47,499 bases of DNA, taken from Planctomycetaceae bacterium. GTDB lineage: Bacteria > Planctomycetota > Planctomycetia > Planctomycetales > Planctomycetaceae. The notes under the pieces are model-generated. The model ran no database searches, was not told the DNA's origin, and saw nothing but the letters and a program-made list of their open reading frames with translations. Shown here piece after piece: positions 8,711 through 17,457 of this stretch. The DNA lies in the NCBI GenBank assembly GCA_947476295.1, contig CANJQC010000033.1:1-47499 (forward strand), read 5' to 3'. The translations under genes and the position numbers were made by a program. Position 1 is the first letter of the stretch, and each line of letters starts with the position of its first letter.

Positions 8711-8995
8711 TCACAGTTTCCACCGAACTTGGGCAATACCACAACCGGGAAACACAATTCCCGCATCTTTACAGCCATGGAACCTCACCAAGATTTTTGT
8801 CATTAGAGCCCGATCAATCCGAGTGATCTCACCGGCAGTAAGACGGGGATTGTTTTCGCCTTGAACACAGATTGTCCTACGGCCGTCGATACAGAAAATC
8901 CTTTCCGTCTGCGATCCGCTAAGAACTCGCACGGTCTCAATCGCGTCTGTTTCGGACTCATAAACTCGCCGACCATTGCGATATTGACCCAGCAT
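8711..8995 (-). CDS. Possible small hypothetical protein upstream of the WcaF-like gene
   Basis: A 94-codon frame fills most of the gap between the TPR gene and the WcaF-like gene. ATG at 8995 is preceded by AGAGGA at very short spacing. The frame is open further upstream, to a TTG at 9046, and would add a hydrophobic stretch there. The product is basic, with several Cys residues (FCIDGRRTICVQGE, FHGCKDAG, FPGCG), and belongs to no family I recognise. Codon choice looks like that of neighbouring genes, which is the only support besides position. It may be a degraded gene piece. The rest of this stretch shows nothing. Confidence 0.35.
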   Translation of the reverse strand: MLGQYRNGRRVYESETDAIETVRVLSGSQTERIFCIDGRRTICVQGENNPRLTAGEITRIDRALMTKILVRFHGCKDAGIVFPGCGIAQVRWKL

Positions 8996-9136
8996 GATTC
9001 CTCTAATTATGGCGAAGATTATGGGGATCTTCCAAAAGCTCAACAAGAGTACACTTAGACGTTTTCGCCCAAGATCTCATCTGGCCTTTTTCAGTGCACT
9101 CGGTGCAGCAATATCGGCGACACCAACAGCCTACAT

Positions 9137-10726
9137 TTATTTCTGCGGTTGCACCGATTGTTGTGCCAATTGCCGATGTTCTTTGGCAATATCCGGAAAT
9201 CCAAGATGGTCATAAACTTCTGCTAACTGGCCGTGGAGCAGTCTGGAATTCTGCGTTCCATTTGACGGATCTGTTGTTTCTTTTAACACGAGTTCGAAAT
9301 CCGCCAAGGCCTCATTCCAGCGCTGCAATTTCATGAAGATGGTTCCGCGCGTGTCGAGAAATTGAAGATTCTGAGGTTCAGACTCAAGTGCCTGATTGAT
9401 CATCCCGAGAGCCCGTTCGAGATCCGACTGCTGTTTGTTTTTGGCCAGCAACCACGCCAGATTGTTCAGGACATAAGTCAGTTTTGGATTAATGGAAATG
9501 GCCCGTTCAAAATGGAATCGAGCCGACTTCGGATCATTCTCAATCCAACACAAATTTCCCAGAGCAAGATGGGCGAGGGCCGGCTCTTTGCCCTCAGCAA
9601 CCACTCGACTCAGCGACGAACGCAATTCGGAATTATCGCCGGAAACGGAGTTTATTTTCGACATTAGACGACTCAGAGCCGGAGCAAAATTTGGCTCATA
9701 CTCGAGGGCCTTGTCCAACGGAGAGAACATTTCTCCAAGGCTGTGCCCTCTTTCTCTCGAAAGGATATCGTGAGCATTCACATATAGCCCGGCAAGCAAA
9801 ATCTTCCAGTTGCCGTTCGGCTCCAGTTTGAGCCCATTCTCCAGAACCTGCCGGGCCTCTTCCATTTCTCCAAGACGGGCCAATACGACGGCAAACTCCT
9901 CACGCGTTTTTCCGTCCTCCGGCGATTTCAAAAGCCGGCCTCTGAGAAAATCTTTAGCGTTTGTGTAACTCTCAACTGCCTCTTCCTGCTTCCCGAGGAT
10001 CAAACTCAGCGTCCCCAATGTGGACCATGCTTCAGGGAAGGTGGCAACAGCCTGCTCCAGGAATCCCCTCGCTTTCTCATAATCCCCCGTAGCAATTTCG
10101 TATCGTCCCCAAGCCAGAAGCATCTCGGGCGACTTTTCATCGTCGGCCGCCTGCAGATGGTGATGGGCTCTTGAAATCTCATCGGGCGTGCTTGTCTCTC
10201 CAAGCAATGCACACAAATCACCGGCGCGAAGACGGTGCGCAGCAGAATGCGATCTCCAATCATCCGGAGCCAACTGACGGAACAGGAGTTCGGCCTGCTC
10301 TTTATGTCCTGTTTCCCGATAGAGTGTCGCCAAGGAAAACTTGGCCTCATTGACGAAGCCCGTACCTGTCTGAAGCAGTCTGATCAGGAGCATTTCTGCC
10401 CTTGGATAATCCTTTGCGGAAATCGCCAACTGCGAATCATTCCAGTACCACTGCGGGATGCTGCTCTCAGCTTGTTGGCCACGAATCCTAAGGAGCACCA
10501 GCACCACGATGCCGAGCAAGGCCGGTAGTCCCCCCAAAAAAATTCTCCACATCCGCTCTTGCCACGCATTCACGACGGCGCGAAACGGGTACAACAGGAC
10601 GAATGTCAGAAATCCCGGCCGGAGCCACGGTGGCACCCAGCCTGACACCGTAAAGTTTAGGCCCGTCAGTCTGCGCCCAAAACGGCGGAACGGGCGTAAG
10701 ACCGCATCACTCAGAGACTGAAACAT
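9137..10726 (-). CDS. Membrane-anchored tetratricopeptide-repeat protein beside exosortase
   Basis: The 529-residue product has a basic N-terminal segment, one or two hydrophobic stretches (about residues 36-55 and 58-81, including LGGLPALLGIVVLVLLRI), then a long chain of TPR-type helical repeats to the end. Examples are SLATLYRETGHKEQAELLFRQ, LLAWGRYEIATGDYEKARGF and LNNLAWLLAKNKQQ. TPR arrays bind other proteins, so this is probably an inner-membrane scaffold with a large soluble domain. Its ATG overlaps the exosortase stop by one base (TAATG), so the two are almost certainly co-translated. Similar TPR proteins accompany exosortases and exopolysaccharide clusters in other bacteria. Partner proteins cannot be named from sequence. 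Confidence 0.8.
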   Translation of the reverse strand: MFQSLSDAVLRPFRRFGRRLTGLNFTVSGWVPPWLRPGFLTFVLLYPFRAVVNAWQERMWRIFLGGLPALLGIVVLVLLRIRGQQAESSIPQWYWNDSQLAISAKDYPRAEMLLIRLLQTGTGFVNEAKFSLATLYRETGHKEQAELLFRQLAPDDWRSHSAAHRLRAGDLCALLGETSTPDEISRAHHHLQAADDEKSPEMLLAWGRYEIATGDYEKARGFLEQAVATFPEAWSTLGTLSLILGKQEEAVESYTNAKDFLRGRLLKSPEDGKTREEFAVVLARLGEMEEARQVLENGLKLEPNGNWKILLAGLYVNAHDILSRERGHSLGEMFSPLDKALEYEPNFAPALSRLMSKINSVSGDNSELRSSLSRVVAEGKEPALAHLALGNLCWIENDPKSARFHFERAISINPKLTYVLNNLAWLLAKNKQQSDLERALGMINQALESEPQNLQFLDTRGTIFMKLQRWNEALADFELVLKETTDPSNGTQNSRLLHGQLAEVYDHLGFPDIAKEHRQLAQQSVQPQK

Positions 10727-12444
10727 TATGGCGTGACCTTCAACTGTGGCTGCAACTTATCCCGCTGTGTTCGAAAGAAGTCGAGAAAAGCCTGCTCCTC
10801 ATGTGGCAGGAACTCGCGGTCGGCTTCAACGAACAACTGCAACTGATAGATCGGCAGTTTCAGAATTGCGGAATCATTCGCAGCGACAACGCTGGAAAAT
10901 AATCGTTGCTGCACAGCTCGGAGGAAACTCCCAGAAACGGCCGGTGGCATTACAGAAGTCTGGACCGAGTCGAAACAACTGAAGAATACGGTTGCGTGAC
11001 TGCCGGAATTCCGGATCAGTTGCAGCTTTGTATGAAATACGGGCGAGTCATCTGAATCCTTCACTGAACCATTTTCTGCAGAAAGGATTTGCCACCCCAC
11101 ACCAGCGTAGCAGTAAGCCAAGTCGTGCCATTCGGGATAGTAGCCATCAAGTGAAAATACAGCATTGAAGCCATTTCCGCGATACGACCACATCGTTGAG
11201 TGTAAACCGCTGGGGTCTCCCTTACCGCGAATCAACTGATCAAAATCTCTCCGAACCCAGCCATCAATAGACTCTGGCAGTGACTCCTTCTTTACAAAAG
11301 AATGCAGGCTTCCGGAAATGGGCTCCTGCGGAGAAACGTTGCCGCCACTACCAGTCCTGCGGAGAATTGAAATCCATCCGACCGATACAACAAACACACA
11401 GCAAATTGCCACCAGAAAACTAAGCCCCAACCGCCTGGAAGGTAATGCTGAATCCATGAGGTTCCGCAGCCAATCAAGAACTGGGAACCGAAATCGTGCG
11501 ATAAATTCAGTCCGAAGTTCAGCAGCAGAATTGGACCCCACGGGCAGCAAGAATCGAAACAACTGCTCTGAACTCATGGACATCAGCACTGCAAAGCAGT
11601 AAGTGAAGATGCCCAGAGCGTCATGACGCCAACCGACTTCAAGCGGAAAGTCGTACTTGGCATCGCAGTAAACAACTAGAAACACACGAAGCGCATTTGC
11701 CACCACAACCCACAAAACAGTTGTCAGCAGGATCAGGAAGATTCGAATCAACCCGTGGCGGACATAGATACTGAATCCCAGCATCAATGCAATGGCCGAA
11801 AACAAGGAGTTGATCCCACTGCATGCTTCTTTGACCATGTAAGACTCTGTCGCCGTCCGGATAATCACTCCGGAAAGCGAATGCCTGACACCGCGAAGAT
11901 CCAGAGCTGTGCTGGCAACTTCCGATGCATTCAGCTGCAAAGAGCTGATTAGATGGAGATCCAGATTCAGCGGAAGGGGCACCACCATTGCGAGAAACAA
12001 GAACGGCCCCTGCAACTCACGAGCACCGCATGCACCACCGAAGTACCACACCGACGCCCATCCTGTAAGCACACAGGAAATTAGCCCCAGTAAACCGCTA
12101 TTCAAATAAATACCATAAGAAAAGAGAACCATCGAGCCAAGAAGGCACAGCAGTATCCGAACAGAAAAAACCCTCCGCAAAGGGAACTCAATCAGCGGCA
12201 CACGGATATAAAGAAGCCAAACAAAGGCCACTAGAATGACGGGAAAAAACTGATAGTGCGCACGCCCCCAGAGCCATTTCGCCTGGACAATCAGCAATGG
12301 CATGTGGATACCGATGATCAAGGCCGCGACTATCAACCAACGCCGCAACAATCCCGCACGTGCGAGGAGATCCATTTTCTGAACTGGCAGCTTTTCCTGA
12401 TCGCCCGCGAAACCTTGCGTAACAAAGTTGAACAACTTACTCAC
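10726..12444 (-). CDS. Exosortase with C-terminal EpsI-like domain
   Basis: Exosortases are integral-membrane transpeptidase-like enzymes that recognise PEP-CTERM tails. This 572-residue protein has about eight membrane segments in its first 300 residues and then a soluble domain resembling EpsI/DUF3485 (roughly 360-570, with GWVRRDFDQLI and YYPEWHDLAYCYAGVGW). The catalytic residues are visible: Cys208 in EACSGINS, Arg253 in ANALRVF and His274 in RHDALG. The fusion and the organism suggest the planctomycete type (possibly the one called XrtU), but I cannot separate subtypes by eye. The start is GTG at 12444, with AGGGG directly abutting it, which is unusually close; ATG at 12375 is an alternative. 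The PEP-CTERM gene lies just upstream, separated by a terminator. The TPR gene follows with a one-base overlap. Confidence 0.93.
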   Translation of the reverse strand: MSKLFNFVTQGFAGDQEKLPVQKMDLLARAGLLRRWLIVAALIIGIHMPLLIVQAKWLWGRAHYQFFPVILVAFVWLLYIRVPLIEFPLRRVFSVRILLCLLGSMVLFSYGIYLNSGLLGLISCVLTGWASVWYFGGACGARELQGPFLFLAMVVPLPLNLDLHLISSLQLNASEVASTALDLRGVRHSLSGVIIRTATESYMVKEACSGINSLFSAIALMLGFSIYVRHGLIRIFLILLTTVLWVVVANALRVFLVVYCDAKYDFPLEVGWRHDALGIFTYCFAVLMSMSSEQLFRFLLPVGSNSAAELRTEFIARFRFPVLDWLRNLMDSALPSRRLGLSFLVAICCVFVVSVGWISILRRTGSGGNVSPQEPISGSLHSFVKKESLPESIDGWVRRDFDQLIRGKGDPSGLHSTMWSYRGNGFNAVFSLDGYYPEWHDLAYCYAGVGWQILSAENGSVKDSDDSPVFHTKLQLIRNSGSHATVFFSCFDSVQTSVMPPAVSGSFLRAVQQRLFSSVVAANDSAILKLPIYQLQLFVEADREFLPHEEQAFLDFFRTQRDKLQPQLKVTP

Positions 12445-12590
12445 CCCTCACGTATCGCTGCAACACCCGCATGAAGACGAAGAAAATCAGACACCTCGTC
12501 GAATTAACCTCCGATAGGCCCTCCGCCCGAGAACATCTCGGACAAATATCGAATCAATCAGTTTACAGACTCAGGCCAGATCAACATATG

Positions 12591-12624
12591 AAAAAACCGC
12601 TGATGGACGAAGTCCTCAGCGGTT
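12591..12624 (-). terminator. Rho-independent terminator after the PEP-CTERM gene
   Basis: AACCGCTGA and TCAGCGGTT pair perfectly over 9 bp, and inside them GGAC and GTCC pair around a GAA loop, with one unpaired base. Read on the minus strand, the hairpin is followed at once by a run of six T, the standard intrinsic terminator. It lies 38 bases past the PEP-CTERM stop codon, so that gene is transcribed as its own unit and the exosortase should have a promoter between 12445 and 12590. Confidence 0.9.
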
Positions 12625-12661
12625 CAGATGGGTTGCTCATAAGTCAAGCTGTGCAAGCAAA

Positions 12662-13345
12662 TCAGGAGCCTGTACCAACAGCTGCTGACCGATTCGAACG
12701 CCGGCGGTAAGCGACGAACGCACTAATTCCCGTCAACCCAGCCAGAATCAGTGATGCTGGCTCTGGTGTTGCGGTCGCCTGCAGTGCCGAGGAGAATGAG
12801 AAAGTCCCCCCGTTGGCATTGTTGTTTCTATTAATTGAAACCTGCAAGTACCGCGCACTGGCGAGCGCGCCAACATTAGTAAAAGAGGCGCTTGCCACCC
12901 ACACATCGGCATTTGTGGCCGCGAGGGACAGACCACTTACAACTGCTTGGGAGAGAACGGAAGCACCGGGCGTGAATGCATTCAAAACTTTAAACGTCGC
13001 CGTGTATGAACCAGCCCCCGCACCAGTCACCGCAGAGTAAGCAAACTGCAGATAGTTCTGACCCGCAGCGGTTAAATCAACCGGAGCCCGAAGGTCATAA
13101 AAGAAACTAACCTCCCGGCTCGCTCCGGCAGGAATCACCAGCGTGTTGTTGCCAGAGGTTGTGCTTCCCCCCCCCGTTCGTGTAAGGAACCGATCAGCGT
13201 TTGCCAACACCTGCGTGGGAGACGGTACGGGCGAAATTGCGGCTGGCAGTGCCGTACTAAACGGATCAATCACCAAGCTTGCCGACCCTGATTGCGCGAT
13301 AGCCATTAAGCTCAAAAAACAAAGAACTCTTTTTACAAGCACCAC
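12662..13345 (-). CDS. PEP-CTERM sorting-domain protein
   Basis: A secreted protein and the likely substrate of the neighbouring exosortase. From the chosen start the product has 227 residues: a signal peptide (VLCFLSLMAIAQSGSASL), a beta-rich, Ser/Thr/Ala/Gly-rich body without recognisable enzymatic motifs, and the sorting tail. The tail has TPEPAS at about residues 193-198, then a hydrophobic segment (LILAGLTGISAFVAY), then the basic cluster RRRSN. The start was set at GTG 13345 because AAGGAG lies 7 bases upstream of it; the open frame reaches GTG 13384, but that has no such site. An intrinsic terminator follows. About 290 bases separate it from the next glycosyltransferase gene; I saw no sigma-54 element there. 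Confidence 0.92.
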   Translation of the reverse strand: MVLVKRVLCFLSLMAIAQSGSASLVIDPFSTALPAAISPVPSPTQVLANADRFLTRTGGGSTTSGNNTLVIPAGASREVSFFYDLRAPVDLTAAGQNYLQFAYSAVTGAGAGSYTATFKVLNAFTPGASVLSQAVVSGLSLAATNADVWVASASFTNVGALASARYLQVSINRNNNANGGTFSFSSALQATATPEPASLILAGLTGISAFVAYRRRSNRSAAVGTGS

Positions 13346-13352
13346 AGGAACT

Positions 13353-13358
13353 CTCCTT
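13353..13358 (-). promoter_or_regulatory. Shine-Dalgarno site fixing the PEP-CTERM start
   Basis: On the minus strand AAGGAG lies 7 bases before GTG 13345, the strongest ribosome binding site seen in this locus. It decides the start in favour of this GTG over the upstream GTG at 13384. A second GTG directly follows at 13342 with a 10-base spacing and is less likely. Confidence 0.8.
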
Positions 13359-13636
13359 AAACACACGAAATCACTGACCCTCACTCAGCCTCAAGCTCGA
13401 ATCAAACAGCTAGCTTTCACGATTGCTCCCAGCCTTCCAGTAAAGCTCCATTGACTACGAGCACCGATGTTCTAAATGTATTTCACGAAAGTCAACCAAT
13501 AGTAATCGCAGAAAATGAAAGCATTCCAAATTATCAGACGGGGGGATTTAGGGGATATTTTATGCTCGTCCCGAAAAGGCCGCAACTGAACATCAGTTAC
13601 CAGCCTATACGCCTAGCCCTTGAAAAACCAGCTGCT

Positions 13637-14830
13637 TTAATTACTGAACAGGAGATCAGTTGGCTGAGTGGTCTCCTTGGCAATCCAGTCATAGACTCTG
13701 CCAAGATCTCTCGCAATTCTCTGCCAAGTAAATCTCGCAACAACCAGATCGAATCCTCGAACCCCGATCGCCTGCTGGTCTAAATCTGTCAGTCTCAAAA
13801 AATCGGTCAGCGGACCTACAAGTTCCGAAACTTCTGTTCCCAAGCGAATCGCAGCGTTCCATTCAAAGCCCACGCTCAAATTGCAGGCGGGAGTCATGAG
13901 TACCGGAAGTTGATGACTCCAAGCCTCCAGCACAGCCATGGGCAGTCCTTCACTGTAACTGGGCAGCACAAACGCCTTGGCATGGTGAAACGCGGCATTC
14001 TTCGCTTCGCCGAACAACGGCCCGACAAAGAACACATCCCGCTCAAGGTGCAGGTGACGAACTTTCGCCTTCAACTTGTCCACGTACGATGGTTCTCCCC
14101 AGCCTGCCAACACCAGTCGCCACTCAGCCCGCTCACAGGTCTTTGACACGTTGCGAAGCATGGACCAGGCTTCGATCAGATTGTCCACGCCTTTCTTGGG
14201 ATGGAGCCTCCCAAGAAAAAGCAGGATCGGTGAACCAGACGGAACCAGCCCTGACCAGGGTGAAGGCAATGGAACTGCTGCATTTGACTCCGGCAAAACT
14301 ACTCCATTAGGCACAACACAGATTGGGTTTTGAAAACCGAGTCTGCGGATCGCTTCTGCCTCCTCTGTACACAATGCATGCAGACAGCCTGCGTTGCGTA
14401 GATGCTGATCCTCAAACAACATTCTCGCGATAGATTTCTTCAACGACGAATTTCGAAGCGCCCAGGAATCAAGCATCCCATGCGGGGAGACTAAATAGGG
14501 GACACGTTTTCTACGGCAATAGCGTTCATTCAAAATGCTGTAGTACATCCAAAGACCATGCACCTGCACCACATCTGGCGAGAATTCACGGTAAAGCCGC
14601 GACAGGCTCAACGACCAGCCAATAGCCCGAGGCCCCAAAACGGGGTAACTGCAGACTTCACAGCCCTGCCACAGCGGCCGATCAGTCTCAGTAAACTCAT
14701 CCAAAGTCCCAGCAACCCGAATTTCTGGACGCCATTCGAGCCTAGCCTGTTCGGCGACAAGTTGCCGAACGGCTTCGAAGACGCCACCGAAAGTGCGTGA
14801 CAAAGACTGACAAGAGTGCAGGACCTTCAT
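13637..14830 (-). CDS. Glycosyltransferase family 4 protein
   Basis: The 397-residue product is a GT-B fold, family 4 (retaining) glycosyltransferase that would add a sugar to the lipid-linked repeat unit on the cytoplasmic face. The N-terminus KVLHSCQSLSRTFGGV carries the acceptor-side glycine loop. SPHGMLDSWALRNS is typical of a GT4 subgroup. The donor half shows ILLFLGRLHPKKGVDNLIEA and the EX7E motif EGLPMAVLE. ATG at 14830 is chosen because KVLHS is the family start; the frame continues upstream into the preceding gene. Four bases separate it from the next gene upstream. It is the last gene before the PEP-CTERM unit. Donor and acceptor sugars are unknown. Confidence 0.88.
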   Translation of the reverse strand: MKVLHSCQSLSRTFGGVFEAVRQLVAEQARLEWRPEIRVAGTLDEFTETDRPLWQGCEVCSYPVLGPRAIGWSLSLSRLYREFSPDVVQVHGLWMYYSILNERYCRRKRVPYLVSPHGMLDSWALRNSSLKKSIARMLFEDQHLRNAGCLHALCTEEAEAIRRLGFQNPICVVPNGVVLPESNAAVPLPSPWSGLVPSGSPILLFLGRLHPKKGVDNLIEAWSMLRNVSKTCERAEWRLVLAGWGEPSYVDKLKAKVRHLHLERDVFFVGPLFGEAKNAAFHHAKAFVLPSYSEGLPMAVLEAWSHQLPVLMTPACNLSVGFEWNAAIRLGTEVSELVGPLTDFLRLTDLDQQAIGVRGFDLVVARFTWQRIARDLGRVYDWIAKETTQPTDLLFSN

Positions 14831-14834
14831 GCCC

Positions 14835-16016
14835 TCACTGTGGTCCCGTCGTACGTGAAACGCCAGAACCGGATTGAGCAACATGTATCGCGGATATCAG
14901 CCCCTTCGCAAAGTGTTGTGGCAAGTAGTTGGTTAGAATGTGCCCTCGAGCCGCCATTCCCATCCGCTTTCTCAGCGGCTCATCATGAGCAAGGGCAAGC
15001 AACTTCGCCGTCAGTTCATTTTGGTCCGACGGATCAAACGAGAATCCACTGGTGCCTTCCAACATAAGATCAGGAAAGCACCCACAGGCGTTGGAGAGGA
15101 TCACCGGCAGCGCTGAGGCCATCGCTTCATTCACAACAAGCCCCCACTGCTCCGTCAGTGCGGGATGCACGAAAGCATCGGCGAATGCATACCATCGACA
15201 AATTTCTTTGTAGGTTTGAAAGCCAGGAAAATGCACTCTGGCTTCAAGCTTTTTCTTTTGCACAATCGAGTGGAGTTCAACCTTCTGCGGCCCATCCCCT
15301 AACAGGACCAGATCCCATGTTTCCGACGATGAAAGACGTTCCCGAAATTGGGCAAAGGCCTCAATCAATGTTGTCAGGTTCTTTCGAGGGATGAACCGAT
15401 TGACTGCGACAAAATACCGTCGCCCCAGAACACAGTTCGGTCGCTCTTCAGAGTTTTCATACAGACGCAGACGGTCAACCTCATTGATGAAATACTGATT
15501 ATCGACAATATCGTAACCTTCAAAAATCTGGTCGTCCCGCATCCCAAGTCGTTTCAGATAACTGCGATGCTTTTGTCCGCCAACAATACTCGAAGAAAAA
15601 TGCCGCACAGACAGCAGTCTTTTGGCAAGTTCCTTCCACCATCTGCGTGGTGCGTCATCAAATTTTGATTCTGACATGAGCACCGAGATGCGACGTTGCC
15701 GCTGACACCATTTCAGAGCCGTACGTGCGAAATCGAACCCCCAGCCGGGAATTGCAACAGCATCAGGAGTCAGTATGTTCAGTGCATCCACAAGGAGCTT
15801 CTGATCTGACAACACGGGCTCGGCGCCTTCCTGAAACGGCATCAGCGTCGTCACGTATTCCGGAAGTGCGAGATTCCCCCAGGGATGCTCTGACGTGTTT
15901 TCTGCAATCTGAATTGCGACCAACTCCCATCCGCTCAGACGACAGGCTTCATGCGCAGCATCCAGTCGCGCCAAGTGGTAACCACCGAGGTTAAAGAAAA
16001 TAACGCAGACTCGCAT
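14835..16016 (-). CDS. Glycosyltransferase family 4 protein
   Basis: A 393-residue GT4 enzyme. The N-terminus MRVCVIFFNLGGYHLARLDAA has the acceptor-domain opening. The donor domain carries AVNRFIPRKNLTTLIEAF, then LVLLGDGPQKVELHSIV, and the EX7E motif EQWGLVVNE followed by ASALPVILSNACG. Start ATG at 16016 matches this family pattern; an in-frame ATG at 16043 is possible. It sits between the Wzy-like polymerase gene and another GT4 gene, all on the minus strand, so it is most likely one of the repeat-unit assembly transferases. The sugar cannot be deduced. Confidence 0.87.
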   Translation of the reverse strand: MRVCVIFFNLGGYHLARLDAAHEACRLSGWELVAIQIAENTSEHPWGNLALPEYVTTLMPFQEGAEPVLSDQKLLVDALNILTPDAVAIPGWGFDFARTALKWCQRQRRISVLMSESKFDDAPRRWWKELAKRLLSVRHFSSSIVGGQKHRSYLKRLGMRDDQIFEGYDIVDNQYFINEVDRLRLYENSEERPNCVLGRRYFVAVNRFIPRKNLTTLIEAFAQFRERLSSSETWDLVLLGDGPQKVELHSIVQKKKLEARVHFPGFQTYKEICRWYAFADAFVHPALTEQWGLVVNEAMASALPVILSNACGCFPDLMLEGTSGFSFDPSDQNELTAKLLALAHDEPLRKRMGMAARGHILTNYLPQHFAKGLISAIHVAQSGSGVSRTTGPQ

Positions 16017-16074
16017 ACCCAGATGACTTCCACTACTCGACATTGGCCATTTCAAGCACGTCGCCTGATGGCAA

Positions 16075-17454
16075 TTAATGGAAAGAATCGGGTGCTGGTC
16101 TTTTTCGTTGCAGCTGTATTTTTTGAGCGGGTGCAACCATAAGGGTCCCATTCATTTTCTCGTACGCAAACACTCCTGCACAGGCGAAGATCGCGGGCCA
16201 CAAGTTTAGAAGCGTGATGTCGCGGCCCAAATTTGGAATGAGCGACATCAGGAAGATTACCACGGACGAACGCAGAAACGGAATTCCTCGCTTTGTCAGC
16301 CTGCACATCCAAGCGGTCAGTATTGCCAGCAGGATTGCCGGAACTGCGGGACCTATCCATCTGCCAAAGTTCTGTACACCCTGGCCAACAAGACCATTCG
16401 AGACGGTTGCGGCCACCGTACCATTGTGGTAGCCGACTCGCAACGCGGCAAACTTTTCCCCCGGGAAAGGCTTACCCGGCCAGATGAACCGCGGTACAAA
16501 ATTCACCGCCTGCGAAAAGTACTCATACCCCAACTCGGGTTCCAGTCGACCCTCGTGCTGATAACTGTTGATGTAGGCCAGTTCTTCAGGCATGTTTAAA
16601 CCATTATGCTCCGCATCGTCCAGCGCGGCTGAATAATCCTCTTCGAGAAAGAACTGATTGACCCCTTTGCTACGGTAGGCAATCGACACCAGCATGATCG
16701 TGTTGATCGTAAGAAAACAGACCGCCAGAAAAAGCGCCTGTTGAAGTCGACTCCAGCGTTTCAGGATCAGCGCCCCCAGAATCGACGGAACGGCCACGGT
16801 CAAGAGTAGGCTCCTCGAACCGCTGAGGGCGAACATGGGCCAAGTCAGGCACATCATCGCCAGCATGCCAAATCGCAGCGATGGGCGACGAGTGCCTACC
16901 GCGATCAATCCAAAGACGGCACAGGTCATCAAGTATCCATACATCCCCAAGGATGAGAGAAAGTCCGCAAAACCACCCAGCCTCGCACGACTCCACATCT
17001 GGGCTCCCTGCCACCGAGCCCCCATCGGGAACAGCGCATCTAGGAAACGGAAATCTGCCCGATACATCCCAATCAAGAACAGAATGGACCACAGGAGCAG
17101 GACAGTTGTGACAAAAGAGCCACTATCCAATTCTCGGGGGTTAAAGGCACGCAGGACTCGACTGGCTGTCCGGGGAACCAAGACTTCCACCGTAATACGA
17201 AACGCAACGAGAAAGATCAGCACCTGAATATAAACCGTAGTCCATTCTGAATCGGACAGCCATTCATAGACTTCTGGACGATAAATCGGATCAATGAAAT
17301 ACCACAACCCGATCGTGATATAGACAATCCCCGCGATTCCCCATCGCAGCTGTTTCAAACGAAATGCAGACTCCGCAATCAAAAGCAGCAGAATCAGCAA
17401 AACAATCTGAAACATCACCGGCTGGGACGGGATATTCCATAGCATGTCCAGCAT
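16075..17454 (-). CDS. Wzy-like oligosaccharide repeat-unit polymerase
   Basis: A 459-residue polytopic membrane protein with about ten to twelve hydrophobic segments (for example FQIVLLILLLLIAESAF at the start and VVIFLMSLIPNLG near the end). A large loop about two-thirds in carries YFSQAVNFVPRFIWPGKPF, a pattern typical of O-antigen/oligosaccharide repeat-unit polymerases. Such enzymes join lipid-linked repeat units in the periplasm. It lies within the glycosyltransferase run, 3 bases downstream of a GT4 gene, as Wzy genes usually do. The membrane-polymerase class is clear; an O-antigen-ligase role is less likely because that kind of protein is encoded elsewhere in the locus. Confidence 0.8.
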   Translation of the reverse strand: MLDMLWNIPSQPVMFQIVLLILLLLIAESAFRLKQLRWGIAGIVYITIGLWYFIDPIYRPEVYEWLSDSEWTTVYIQVLIFLVAFRITVEVLVPRTASRVLRAFNPRELDSGSFVTTVLLLWSILFLIGMYRADFRFLDALFPMGARWQGAQMWSRARLGGFADFLSSLGMYGYLMTCAVFGLIAVGTRRPSLRFGMLAMMCLTWPMFALSGSRSLLLTVAVPSILGALILKRWSRLQQALFLAVCFLTINTIMLVSIAYRSKGVNQFFLEEDYSAALDDAEHNGLNMPEELAYINSYQHEGRLEPELGYEYFSQAVNFVPRFIWPGKPFPGEKFAALRVGYHNGTVAATVSNGLVGQGVQNFGRWIGPAVPAILLAILTAWMCRLTKRGIPFLRSSVVIFLMSLIPNLGRDITLLNLWPAIFACAGVFAYEKMNGTLMVAPAQKIQLQRKRPAPDSFH

Positions 17455-17457
17455 CGA

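Noticed and set aside
13451-13783. Plus-strand frame of 110 codons between the PEP-CTERM and GT4 genes
   Set aside because: Its second half overlaps the firmly assigned GT4 gene on the other strand and there is no ribosome binding site or motif.
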